A program made the position numbers and the translations under genes. Positions 1-7,326 of a DNA stretch of 17,929 nt are shown in pieces. Where the stretch lies: positions 1 through 17,929 of the forward strand of contig CBDUBH010000077.1 of the NCBI GenBank assembly GCA_965365345.1, read 5' to 3'. Position 1 is the first letter of the stretch. Each line of letters starts with the position of its first letter. The stretch is from CBDUBH01 sp965365345. GTDB lineage: Bacteria; Bacteroidota; Ignavibacteria; Ignavibacteriales; SURF-24. The notes beneath the pieces are model-generated. The model made no database searches. It was not told where the DNA came from and saw nothing but the letters and a program-made list of their open reading frames with translations.

Positions 1-1341
1 AGGTGAAGCACCAACGAACATTAAGAAATTATAAATTAAGCCTGTTGAATTTGAAAACAGACTTATATCTACAGTATTAAATCCGGCAGTCCTTGAAGAA
101 ACAGATTGAAAATATGCAGCATGCCATTTTGAAAAATTATTCAATCCATTTAATGAATTATTATATTCCAAATAATATGTTAAAACTGTGCCGATTAAAA
201 TCAGCATAATAGTGGTAAAAAGAATTAACTTTGTTTGCAATGTAATTCTATTTCTCACCTTTGATGGCATTGATGTAAAAAATCTTCTTGAAAATAAATT
301 TATCAAAGTAGGTATTCCTAATCCACCAACAATAATAAGAAAAGTTATTATAGTTGTATAAAGATGATTTTCACGAACCGAAGGATCAAACAAACCTAAA
401 GAATATAATGAAAATCCCGCGTTTGCATAAGCCATCACTGAATGAAAAATTGCACTGAATGCCGCTTCACCGAAATTAGCAAAAACTGTTTGTGATGTGA
501 AATAAAGAAATACAGCTCCAAAAATTTCGATTCCAAATGTGGTAGCAATAATTATGTAAAGAATATTTGTTACTTTTCCAATGTTTTCCTGACCAAGAAA
601 ATCCTGCAGTAAAATTCTTTCGCGTAAACCTATTCCTCCTGAAAGAAATATTGCAAAAAAAGTTGTGAATGTTACTAATCCCAGACTTCCTATCTGCACT
701 AAAAGCAAAATTATTGTTTTACCGAATAAGGTAAAATCATTTGCTGTATTAAGCGTTGCTAAACCGGTAACACAAACTGCACTTGTTGAAGTAAAAAGGG
801 CATCAACAAAAGAAATTCCTCTTCCAACTGATGCTTTAGGCAATAATAAAAATCCGGTTCCAATAGTAATTGTTATAAAAAAACTTAGCGCGAATAATCT
901 TGATGGGTTTATTTTTGAAGCCAGGACTTTTAAATTAAATCGTAATCCGCCTAAAATTATTCTGATAACAATAAAAACTTGAGCCAAAATAATATAAAAA
1001 ACCGCAATATCTTTAAAATTAAAATAAAGCCCGATTCTATTAATAAAATCAAAATCCAGAATGTAAAGGAAAAGCTCAATTATAATTAATCCGGTAATAA
1101 TAAATTCAATTTTTCTTTGGCGGATATATAATTTTTTATTTTTTTCTAAATAAAGTTGAAAAAATTGATATGCTACAAAGATAAACAGCACCAAAATAAT
1201 AAAACCATGCAAAAGAGAATTTATCTTTGTACTAAAATAAAATCCGTACTCTAAAATAATAGCGGAAATTCCTAAAATAACCGAGATTATCAAAATCAAT
1301 TTGGAAATTTTATTTAGTTTGTAACGAGTGGAATCTTTCAT
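1..1341 (-). CDS. ktrB: KtrB/TrkH-family potassium uptake transporter, C-terminus cut by window start
   Basis: Membrane subunit of a Ktr/Trk K+ uptake system, normally gated by a cytosolic RCK partner (KtrA/TrkA), which is not in this window. I translated the minus strand by hand from ATG 1341-1339; the frame stays open for 447 codons to base 1, so the gene is partial. Three of the four pore loops are visible: TSAVCVTGL at about residues 186-194, FHSVMAYANAGFS, and FQSVSSRTAGFNT near the cut end. The first and third match KtrB better than E. coli TrkH. The first filter lies about 100 residues later than in typical KtrB, because about 140 residues with roughly four hydrophobic segments precede the core. 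The start has no Shine-Dalgarno sequence; an in-frame TAA four codons upstream rules out a longer start. The gene follows the sodA terminator, so it is probably its own transcription unit. Family assignment is confident; KtrB versus TrkH naming less so. Confidence 0.9.
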   Translation of the reverse strand, partial: MKDSTRYKLNKISKLILIISVILGISAIILEYGFYFSTKINSLLHGFIILVLFIFVAYQFFQLYLEKNKKLYIRQRKIEFIITGLIIIELFLYILDFDFINRIGLYFNFKDIAVFYIILAQVFIVIRIILGGLRFNLKVLASKINPSRLFALSFFITITIGTGFLLLPKASVGRGISFVDALFTSTSAVCVTGLATLNTANDFTLFGKTIILLLVQIGSLGLVTFTTFFAIFLSGGIGLRERILLQDFLGQENIGKVTNILYIIIATTFGIEIFGAVFLYFTSQTVFANFGEAAFSAIFHSVMAYANAGFSLYSLGLFDPSVRENHLYTTIITFLIIVGGLGIPTLINLFSRRFFTSMPSKVRNRITLQTKLILFTTIMLILIGTVLTYYLEYNNSLNGLNNFSKWHAAYFQSVSSRTAGFNTVDISLFSNSTGLIYNFLMFVGASP

Positions 1342-1361
1342 AAGGAGATATTAGAGTTGAA

Positions 1362-1390
1362 ATTATAGTGATAATCATCTGTTATTATAA
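1362..1390 (-). promoter_or_regulatory. Possible promoter of the K+ transporter gene
   Basis: The minus strand carries a perfect TATAAT (1362-1367) about 20 bases upstream of the ATG at 1341. The -35 position at 17-base spacing reads only TTATAA (1385-1390), a poor match. A promoter is expected here because the preceding operon ends at a terminator at 1435-1462. In such AT-rich DNA a TATAAT can occur by chance, so the call rests on position as much as on sequence. Confidence 0.35.
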
Positions 1391-1434
1391 ATTTCCAAAT
1401 AATTTATTTAAATATAATAAATGATTTTTATAAA

Positions 1435-1462
1435 TAAAAAACCCGGTTTAAATAAACCGGGT
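1435..1462 (-). terminator. Intrinsic terminator after sodA
   Basis: An inverted repeat of nine base pairs (ACCCGGTTT / AAACCGGGT, 1441-1449 and 1454-1462) with a four-base loop is followed on the minus strand by a run of Ts (As at 1435-1440 on the plus strand). It begins 25 bases past the sodA stop codon. The stem is GC-rich against an AT-rich background, which makes it a convincing Rho-independent terminator for the cysteine desulfurase-sodA operon. There is no matching U-tract for plus-strand transcription. Confidence 0.88.
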
Positions 1463-1487
1463 CAAAATATTCATTGAAATTATTATT

Positions 1488-2102
1488 TTATTTTTTTGCT
1501 GCTTCGTAACGTTTGCTTACTTCATCCCAATTAATTACGTTCCAGAAATTTTCAATATATTCAGGACGTTTATTTTGATATTTTAAATAATAAGCATGTT
1601 CCCATACGTCCAATCCTAAAATTGGAGTTCCTCTTGTTTCAGCAACATCCATTAAGGGATTATCTTGATTGGGAGTTGAAGAAACCGCAAGTTTACCATC
1701 AACACCAACTAAAAGCCAAGCCCAGCCGGATCCGAATCTAGTTGCAGCTGCATCAGAAAACTTCTTTTTAAATTCTTCAAAAGATCCAAAGGTTGATTCA
1801 ACATCCGAAGCCAAAGCACCGCTTGGTTTTCCATTTTCATTCACTTTAAGAATTTCCCAAAATAAAGAATGATTATAATGTCCGCCGCCATTATTTCTAA
1901 CCGCAACAGGCTGCTTTGAAACAAATTTTAACAATTCTTCTAACGACATTTTTTCTGAATCTGTTCCTTGAATTGCTTCATTAAGTTTATTCACATACGC
2001 TGCATGATGCTTATCATGATGAATTTCCATCGTTTTTGCATCAATATAAGGCTCCAAAGCATCAAATGAATAGGGAAGTGAGGGAAGTTCATATTTTGCC
2101 AT
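1488..2102 (-). CDS. sodA: Superoxide dismutase, Mn-type of the Fe/Mn family
   Basis: Converts superoxide to H2O2 and O2; no signal peptide is visible, so it should act in the cytoplasm. At 204 residues it is full length. Metal ligands by family alignment are His28, His78 (in NHSLFW), Asp165 and His169 (in DVWEHAYY). Residues that usually separate the metal types read Gly74 and Gln146, as in MnSOD (E. coli Gly77/Gln146) rather than FeSOD (Gln69/Ala141), so I call it Mn-type; cambialistic use of Fe cannot be excluded. ATG 2102 is supported by AAAGGAG at 2110-2116, seven bases upstream. It is the last gene of the cysteine desulfurase operon, 58 bases after iscA, with an intrinsic terminator behind it. 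No separate promoter is evident in the 58-base gap, so co-transcription with the Fe-S genes is likely. Confidence 0.96.
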   Translation of the reverse strand: MAKYELPSLPYSFDALEPYIDAKTMEIHHDKHHAAYVNKLNEAIQGTDSEKMSLEELLKFVSKQPVAVRNNGGGHYNHSLFWEILKVNENGKPSGALASDVESTFGSFEEFKKKFSDAAATRFGSGWAWLLVGVDGKLAVSSTPNQDNPLMDVAETRGTPILGLDVWEHAYYLKYQNKRPEYIENFWNVINWDEVSKRYEAAKK

Positions 2103-2160
2103 TAAATGACTCCTTTCTACTAAATTTAATTTTGCCCTCGATATTTTTAATTAAGATTAA

Positions 2161-2514
2161 CTAAGTACCAAAAGAACTACCGCAACCGCAGGTTTTTTTT
2201 GCATTAGGATTCGTAAAAACAAAACCGCGACCGTTTAGTCCGTCAGAAAAATCCAGAACAGTTCCTGAAAGATAGAATAAACTTTTTCCATCTATATAAA
2301 GGTCAATATTTTCATTTTTAATTATTGTATCTGTATCTTTTGCAACTGAATCAAATCCCATTGTGTAAGATAAACCTGAACAACCGCCTCCTTTTACTCC
2401 GATTCTTAATCCATGTTCTTCCGGAATACTGCTTTCTTGTTTGATTCTTTTAATTTCTTTTATAGCTTTTTCTGTTAAAGTGAGAGCTGTTTGTTCAACT
2501 GTTTCACCATTCAT
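2161..2514 (-). CDS. A-type Fe-S cluster carrier (IscA/ErpA/HesB family)
   Basis: Small cytosolic protein that carries iron or Fe-S clusters to apo-enzymes. The HesB/IscA fold is complete at 117 residues with the three family cysteines: Cys45 in GGGCSGLSY, and Cys109 and Cys111 in the C-terminal CGCG motif. I start it at ATG 2514: AAAGGG (2521-2526) sits six bases upstream. The open frame can be extended to a TTG at 2529, but that start would fall upstream of this ribosome binding site. It follows the 111-residue protein gene by 17 bases (from the stop at 2532) and precedes sodA, in the operon started by a cysteine desulfurase. Its donor scaffold (IscU or SufB) is not encoded here. Whether it is orthologous to IscA, ErpA or SufA cannot be decided from sequence alone, so no symbol is given. 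Confidence 0.93.
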   Translation of the reverse strand: MNGETVEQTALTLTEKAIKEIKRIKQESSIPEEHGLRIGVKGGGCSGLSYTMGFDSVAKDTDTIIKNENIDLYIDGKSLFYLSGTVLDFSDGLNGRGFVFTNPNAKKTCGCGSSFGT

Positions 2515-2520
2515 AACATG

Positions 2521-2526
2521 CCCTTT
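2521..2526 (-). promoter_or_regulatory. Ribosome binding site deciding the A-type carrier start
   Basis: AAAGGG on the minus strand lies six bases upstream of ATG 2514 and overlaps the alternative TTG-initiated reading (2529). This places initiation at the ATG and gives a 117-residue protein rather than 122. Confidence 0.6.
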
Positions 2527-2531
2527 CAAAA

Positions 2532-2867
2532 TTATTGTTTAACTTTATTATCACTTAAAGTTACATCATTTGTATTTGATGTTTCTGAATTAATAACATC
2601 ATCTTTCCCAATTAAGTTTACTTTCCAGGTATTTTTAAAAACCAGTTCCAATTTATTTTCTTTTTCAAGTTTAGAAATGAGATTTTTTGCAACTTTTGAA
2701 ATTTTTTCATAATCCATTTTTTCTCCTTTTAATTCGAAAAAATGTTTTATCCCATATTCCAAATCACGTAAAAATAAATTTGATTTGTTAACAACAGGAT
2801 ATTTTTCTCTTAAAAAGTTTAGAAAAACTTCTTCATTTTTAATTAGATAATCATAATGATTTTCCAT
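2532..2867 (-). CDS. Uncharacterised 111-residue protein between cysteine desulfurase and A-type Fe-S carrier
   Basis: I do not recognise this family. It is a soluble protein of 111 residues with no signal peptide, no membrane segment and no cysteine, so it is not a conventional Fe-S scaffold such as IscU, although it sits where one might be. Residues 1-80 are charged and appear mostly helical, rich in Lys, Glu and Leu. Residues about 53-85 resemble a helix followed by a short strand pair, loosely like a winged-helix DNA-binding unit; that is speculation. The last about 20 residues are polar (Asn, Ser, Thr, Asp) and probably disordered. AAGGAAAG just upstream of ATG 2867 serves as ribosome binding site. 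The gene starts 24 bases after the cysteine desulfurase stop, and the carrier gene follows closely. Co-transcription suggests a role in Fe-S assembly or in regulating the operon. Confidence 0.8.
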   Translation of the reverse strand: MENHYDYLIKNEEVFLNFLREKYPVVNKSNLFLRDLEYGIKHFFELKGEKMDYEKISKVAKNLISKLEKENKLELVFKNTWKVNLIGKDDVINSETSNTNDVTLSDNKVKQ

Positions 2868-2891
2868 TTCTTTCCTTAATTTAATTCAAAT

Positions 2892-4046
2892 TTAAAAATA
2901 TGAAAATTTCCTGATATTTTTTATGGATTCAACTAAAGTTGAAATTGCATAATCAATTTCTTCTTCTGTTGTAAATTTACTTAATCCAAATCTTACAGAA
3001 TTTTTCAATAGATCCTTATTTATTCCAATCGCTTTTAAAACATGACTTTCTTCTGCTTTTGCAGATGCACAGGCACTTGTAGTTGAAAAAGCGATATTTC
3101 GTGTTTGTAAAAATAATTTATCAACATTTACGTTCCGGAAAATCATATTTAAATTGTTAGGCAATCTATTTTCAGGATGCCCGTTTACAACAAAATCCGG
3201 AAATTCCGAAGTTAAAGAATTTTGTAATTTATCTCTTAAGCTTTTAATCCGGCTGTTATCTTGAAAATCTCTTTTTGAAATTTCAACACTTTTACCAAAA
3301 CCAATAATTCCGGGTACATTTAAAGTCCCTGCCCGTAATTGATTTTCCTGTCCGCCGCCATGAATTAATGGAATGATTTTAATCTTTGGATTTTTCTTTC
3401 TGATAAATGTAGCTCCAATTCCTTTTGGTCCGTGATTTTTATGAGCACTAAAAGAAACAAAATCCAAATTAAGCTCATTTACATCAAAGTTAATTCTTCC
3501 AATTGCTTGTGCAGCATCCGAATGAAAAAGAATATTATTTTTTTTGCAAATTTCTCCAATTACTTTTAATGGAGAGATTGTTCCAATTTCATTATTTGCA
3601 GCAATTATGGAAACTAATTTTGTTTTTGCAGTTATTGAACTTTCCAATTCATTTAAATCAATTAATCCGTAAGAATCCACATTTAGAAAAGTAACCTTAA
3701 CATTCTTCCTTGAAAGAAATTTTAATGTTTCCAAAACTGACGGATGTTCAGTTTTTGAAGTGATAACGTGAATTTCTTCTTTAACGCTTTCAGCAATTCC
3801 TTTTAAAATAAAATTATTTGATTCACTTGTTCCGCTTGTGAAAATTATCTCATTTTTATTTGCACCAATAAAATTTGCAATAATTTCGCGGGAAAATTCT
3901 ACAGATTCTTCAGCCATCCAACCAAAAGAGTGACTTTTACTTGAAGCATTCCCATAATTTTCGGTAAAATAGGGGAGCATAAGTTTTATAACTTCATCAT
4001 CAATTTTTGTAGTTGAATGGTTATCTAAATAAATAGGAAATTTCAT
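2892..4046 (-). CDS. iscS: Cysteine desulfurase, group I (IscS/NifS family)
   Basis: PLP enzyme that takes sulfur from L-cysteine as a persulfide for Fe-S cluster assembly and other thio-transfers; cytosolic. Full length at 384 residues. By alignment with E. coli IscS: Lys203 (in SAHKNHGPKG) binds PLP, His101 stacks on it, Asp177 and Gln180 contact the cofactor, and Cys326 in the mobile loop STTSACASA carries the persulfide. Group I (IscS/NifS) rather than SufS type fits this loop. It is the first gene of an operon with an uncharacterised protein, an A-type carrier and superoxide dismutase, with its own promoter just downstream of the nuo terminator. ATG 4046 has no strong Shine-Dalgarno sequence but gives the expected N-terminus (YLDNHSTT). 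The symbol is for the family; nifS would serve equally. Confidence 0.95.
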   Translation of the reverse strand: MKFPIYLDNHSTTKIDDEVIKLMLPYFTENYGNASSKSHSFGWMAEESVEFSREIIANFIGANKNEIIFTSGTSESNNFILKGIAESVKEEIHVITSKTEHPSVLETLKFLSRKNVKVTFLNVDSYGLIDLNELESSITAKTKLVSIIAANNEIGTISPLKVIGEICKKNNILFHSDAAQAIGRINFDVNELNLDFVSFSAHKNHGPKGIGATFIRKKNPKIKIIPLIHGGGQENQLRAGTLNVPGIIGFGKSVEISKRDFQDNSRIKSLRDKLQNSLTSEFPDFVVNGHPENRLPNNLNMIFRNVNVDKLFLQTRNIAFSTTSACASAKAEESHVLKAIGINKDLLKNSVRFGLSKFTTEEEIDYAISTLVESIKNIRKFSYF

Positions 4047-4077
4047 TTTAGTAAGCCGAAATGCTTTGCATTTTGAT

Positions 4078-4105
4078 AATTTAATAAAATCAGATTAAAT
4101 GTCAA
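4078..4105 (-). promoter_or_regulatory. Promoter of the cysteine desulfurase-sodA operon
   Basis: On the minus strand a perfect TTGACA (4100-4105) is followed after 16 bases by TAAATT (4078-4083), four of six matches to TATAAT. It lies between the nuoN terminator and the cysteine desulfurase start at 4046, where a promoter is required if the terminator works. The predicted leader is about 25 bases. Confidence 0.55.
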
Positions 4106-4111
4106 ATTAAC

Positions 4112-4142
4112 AAAAAAAGACTTCCTTCAAGGAAGTCTTTTT
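4112..4142 (-). terminator. Intrinsic terminator after nuoN
   Basis: Inverted repeat AAAAAGACTTCC (4114-4125) / GGAAGTCTTTTT (4131-4142) with a five-base loop, starting 20 bases past the nuoN stop. On the minus strand the stem runs into seven Ts, a classical Rho-independent terminator. Because of the A/T flanks it could also stop plus-strand transcription, but no plus-strand gene is seen. It marks the end of the nuo operon. Confidence 0.9.
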
Positions 4143-4162
4143 ATTCAATTTAATTTTTCTTA

Positions 4163-5689
4163 TTAAATTCCAAAAATCGTAATACAACTTTTGGCAAAAT
4201 TTATAATCGGTGTGAAATATAACCCGAAAAGAAGTATCGGAATCAATAAAGCGGTTGTTAATGCAAGATTCGCTGTTGAGATCTTGAATTCTGAAACTTG
4301 TCCTGCTTCAGGTTTTGATAAGAACATTTCTTTAACTACTCTAATGTAGTAATATAAAGAAACTACAGTGTTCAATACTGCAATTATTGCCAGCACGAAC
4401 ATTTGCGCATCAAGTAATGCAATAAAGATATAAAGTTTTCCGATAAATCCGGCAGAAGGAGGCAAACCAATTAAAGAAACAACAAAAATTGTTAATGCAA
4501 CACCACCAAATGGAGTTATATATCCTAAACCTTTATAATCCTGTAGATCTTCACTTCCAATTTTATTTGCAATTAACATCACTACAAAGAAAGCACCTAA
4601 ATTCATCAATGCGTAAAAGAAGAAGTAAACAAGAATTGCCACTAAACCTTGATTTGATAAAACTGCCAATCCTAACAATAAATATCCGGCATGTGCAATA
4701 CTTGAATAAGCAAGCATTCTTTTAACATTATTTTGCCATAATGCAGAGAAGTTTCCAATTGTCATTGTCAGAATCGAAATAATCGAAATAAATTCCTGCC
4801 AGGGGAAAATTTCAAGCATTTGCCAATTTCCTGCAGGACTTACTGAAACAACAAAAGTGGTTTTAATAAATCTTATTAATAATGCAAATCCGGCTGCTTT
4901 ACTTGCAACTGATAAAAATGCTGTAATTGTAATTGGAGCTCCTTCATAAACATCTGGAGTCCAAAAATGGAACGGTGCGGCTGAAATCTTGTAACCAATT
5001 CCCACAAAAACCAAAACTGTCGCAAAAGTCAAGGTTACGGTATTAATTTGAGATCCTTGGATTAAAGTATTAATCATATAAAGATTCGTAGTTCCTGTAA
5101 GACCATAAAACAGGGAAATACCGAATAACATAAGCCCGGAAGAAACAGCTCCGTAAATCAAATATTTTAATGCCGCTTCACTGTTTCTATCTCTAAGTTT
5201 TGTAAAACCTGAAAGAACATAAGATGATAGAGAAAGAAGTTCAAGTGAAAGATAAATTAATATTAGATCTGATGCTGAAATCATTATGAACATTCCAAGC
5301 ACCATACCATAAATAAGTGTGTAGTATTCGCCTAATCTATCAACACTTTTTTTCACTTCATCAGATGAAAAACTAAAAATGATAACCAAAATAGTTGAAA
5401 TAGCAACAATTATCTTAAAAAAACCACCAAAAGAATCAACAGTGATCATTCCAAAATTTGAATCACTACTAATTTTGCTGAATGCAAATCCGCTTAATGA
5501 TAATTGCTCAATTATAAAATATGAAGCAATTAAAATACCTGCCAATGAAATGTACGGCAGCGGTTTTTTATTATTATGAAAAATAAGATCAGCAATTACA
5601 ACAATAAGTAAAAAAGCTGAAATAATTATTTCCGGTCCTATTAGACCCAAACTGTAATATATTGAACTTAAATTAAATTCCATATTCAT
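4163..5689 (-). CDS. nuoN: NADH-quinone oxidoreductase subunit N
   Basis: One of three antiporter-like proton-translocating membrane subunits of complex I. At 508 residues it is close to the usual length, with about 14 hydrophobic segments. The membrane Glu of helix 5 is Glu150 (DLILIYLSLELLSLSSYVL), and the region after it (TFATVLVFVGIGYKISAAPFHFWTPDVYEG in part, near residues 220-250) carries the family Lys and the FHFWTPDVYEGAP signature. ATG 5689 lies only two bases after the nuoM stop, which suggests translational coupling; a second in-frame ATG at 5683 is a possible alternative. It is the last gene of the operon, followed by an intrinsic terminator. Confidence 0.96.
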   Translation of the reverse strand: MNMEFNLSSIYYSLGLIGPEIIISAFLLIVVIADLIFHNNKKPLPYISLAGILIASYFIIEQLSLSGFAFSKISSDSNFGMITVDSFGGFFKIIVAISTILVIIFSFSSDEVKKSVDRLGEYYTLIYGMVLGMFIMISASDLILIYLSLELLSLSSYVLSGFTKLRDRNSEAALKYLIYGAVSSGLMLFGISLFYGLTGTTNLYMINTLIQGSQINTVTLTFATVLVFVGIGYKISAAPFHFWTPDVYEGAPITITAFLSVASKAAGFALLIRFIKTTFVVSVSPAGNWQMLEIFPWQEFISIISILTMTIGNFSALWQNNVKRMLAYSSIAHAGYLLLGLAVLSNQGLVAILVYFFFYALMNLGAFFVVMLIANKIGSEDLQDYKGLGYITPFGGVALTIFVVSLIGLPPSAGFIGKLYIFIALLDAQMFVLAIIAVLNTVVSLYYYIRVVKEMFLSKPEAGQVSEFKISTANLALTTALLIPILLFGLYFTPIINFAKSCITIFGI

Positions 5690-5691
5690 TA

Positions 5692-7278
5692 TTAAAATCC
5701 ACTAATAGATGTATAACTTGCAGGAACTCTTTGTAAAAAATCTACCAATCCATTTACGGAAGTATTCATTATACTTAACATTGCTGCCGGATAAACCCCT
5801 AAGAAAATTATTATAATTGTTAAAGGAATAAGCATAATATATTCGCGTCTATCCATATCCGCTAAGGTTGCCCATTTTTCATTCAATTTTCCAAAGAAAA
5901 TTCTTTGTAATGCCCAAAGCATATAAGCAGCACCCAATAAAATTCCTAAAGTAGAAATTATTGTTAGAATTCTAATACTTTCAACGCTGAAAGCTCCTAA
6001 AAATACAAAAGCTTCCGATATAAAACCGCTCATACTTGGTAAACCGATAGCTGCAAAAAACGCAACAGTTACAAATCCGGTATAAACGGGCATTTGAGTT
6101 GCAAGTCCACCAAATTCATCAAGTCCTCTTGTATGTGCTCTATCATATATGATACCTACGATCAAAAAGAGCATTGCGGTAATTGTACCGTGGTTAAACA
6201 TCTGGAAAATAGCTCCACTTAATCCAGTAGTTGTTAAAGAGGCCATTCCTAACATCACATAACCCATGTGCGAAACTGAGGAATAGGCAATAAGTTTTTT
6301 GAAGTCCTTTTGAGCTAATGCACAAAAGGCACCATAAATAATATTGATCATTCCAAAAAGTGCAATCCACCAAACTAATTGTTGAGTTATTTCAGGGAAT
6401 ATCGGATAACTGATTCGAATAATTCCATAGGTTCCTAATTTCAGTAAAACTCCGGCAAGGATAACGCTAATAGGAGTTGGAGCTTCAACGTGTGCATCAG
6501 GTAACCAAGTGTGGAAAGGAAACATTGGAATTTTAATTGCAAATCCTAAAAATAAAGCTATATATGCAATAAATCTTAAGTTATTCGGATTAAATGGAGA
6601 AAGTATTCCATTTTGGGTATAATTTTCAGGATTCATCATTGCAAGCATATTAAAAGTATAAGCGCCATCAACTTTTACACTAAAGTATAACCCGATCATA
6701 ACCAAAAGCATAAAAACTGAACCCAAAAGAGTGTAGATAAAGAATTTAATAGCTGCATATTCTTTTCTTGGTCCACCCCAAATTCCAATTAAAAAGTACA
6801 TAGGAAGTAACATTAATTCCCAAAATACATAGAAAAGGAAGAAATCAAGTGCTACAAAAGCTCCCATCATTCCTGTATCCAATAATAAAAACAATGCAAA
6901 ATAACCCTTTACGGATTTAGTAATATTCCATGATGAAATAGTGGCAATAAAGCTTATGATTGCAGTAAGCAATATCATAGGTGCACTAATTCCGTCAATA
7001 CCTAAAAAATAGTCAATTCTTACATCGCCTATCCATGATAATCCCGAGATTTCAATCCATCTGAATTTTTCAATGTATTGAAAGGAATTTTGATCAAAAA
7101 CTCCGGGCATTGTATAGTTAAAACCGCTCATAATTACAAAAGCGATGATAACTTGAAGTCCCGTAAAAACTAGTGTGATGGTTTTTACTAATTTTTCTTG
7201 ACCTTTCGGTAAAGATAAAATAATAATCATACCAAGAATAGGTAAAAATGTAATTAAAGATAGCCATGGAAATTTCAT
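5692..7278 (-). CDS. nuoM: NADH-quinone oxidoreductase subunit M
   Basis: Second antiporter-like proton-pumping subunit in the complex I membrane arm. It has 528 residues and about 14 predicted membrane helices. The conserved helix-5 Glu is Glu154 in FYVFWELMLLPMY, and the FPFHTWLPDAHVEAPTP signature around residues 250-270 separates NuoM/NuoL types from NuoN. Start ATG 7278 lies 48 bases after the nuoL stop with only a weak GAGG upstream. It is followed by nuoN after two bases. Photosynthetic and cyanobacterial relatives call this subunit NdhD. No anomaly seen. Confidence 0.96.
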   Translation of the reverse strand: MKFPWLSLITFLPILGMIIILSLPKGQEKLVKTITLVFTGLQVIIAFVIMSGFNYTMPGVFDQNSFQYIEKFRWIEISGLSWIGDVRIDYFLGIDGISAPMILLTAIISFIATISSWNITKSVKGYFALFLLLDTGMMGAFVALDFFLFYVFWELMLLPMYFLIGIWGGPRKEYAAIKFFIYTLLGSVFMLLVMIGLYFSVKVDGAYTFNMLAMMNPENYTQNGILSPFNPNNLRFIAYIALFLGFAIKIPMFPFHTWLPDAHVEAPTPISVILAGVLLKLGTYGIIRISYPIFPEITQQLVWWIALFGMINIIYGAFCALAQKDFKKLIAYSSVSHMGYVMLGMASLTTTGLSGAIFQMFNHGTITAMLFLIVGIIYDRAHTRGLDEFGGLATQMPVYTGFVTVAFFAAIGLPSMSGFISEAFVFLGAFSVESIRILTIISTLGILLGAAYMLWALQRIFFGKLNEKWATLADMDRREYIMLIPLTIIIIFLGVYPAAMLSIMNTSVNGLVDFLQRVPASYTSISGF

Positions 7279-7326
7279 ATTATCTAAAGCCTCAAATTAA
7301 GTTCTACTTAAAATCGCAAAATTTAT

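Noticed and set aside
665..982. Plus-strand open frame of 105 codons
   Set aside because: It lies antisense inside the K+ transporter gene, whose minus-strand reading shows the family selectivity-filter motifs. The plus-strand product has no recognisable features.
2161..2529. A-type carrier starting at TTG 2529
   Set aside because: The AAAGGG ribosome binding site lies downstream of that TTG and correctly spaced for ATG 2514.
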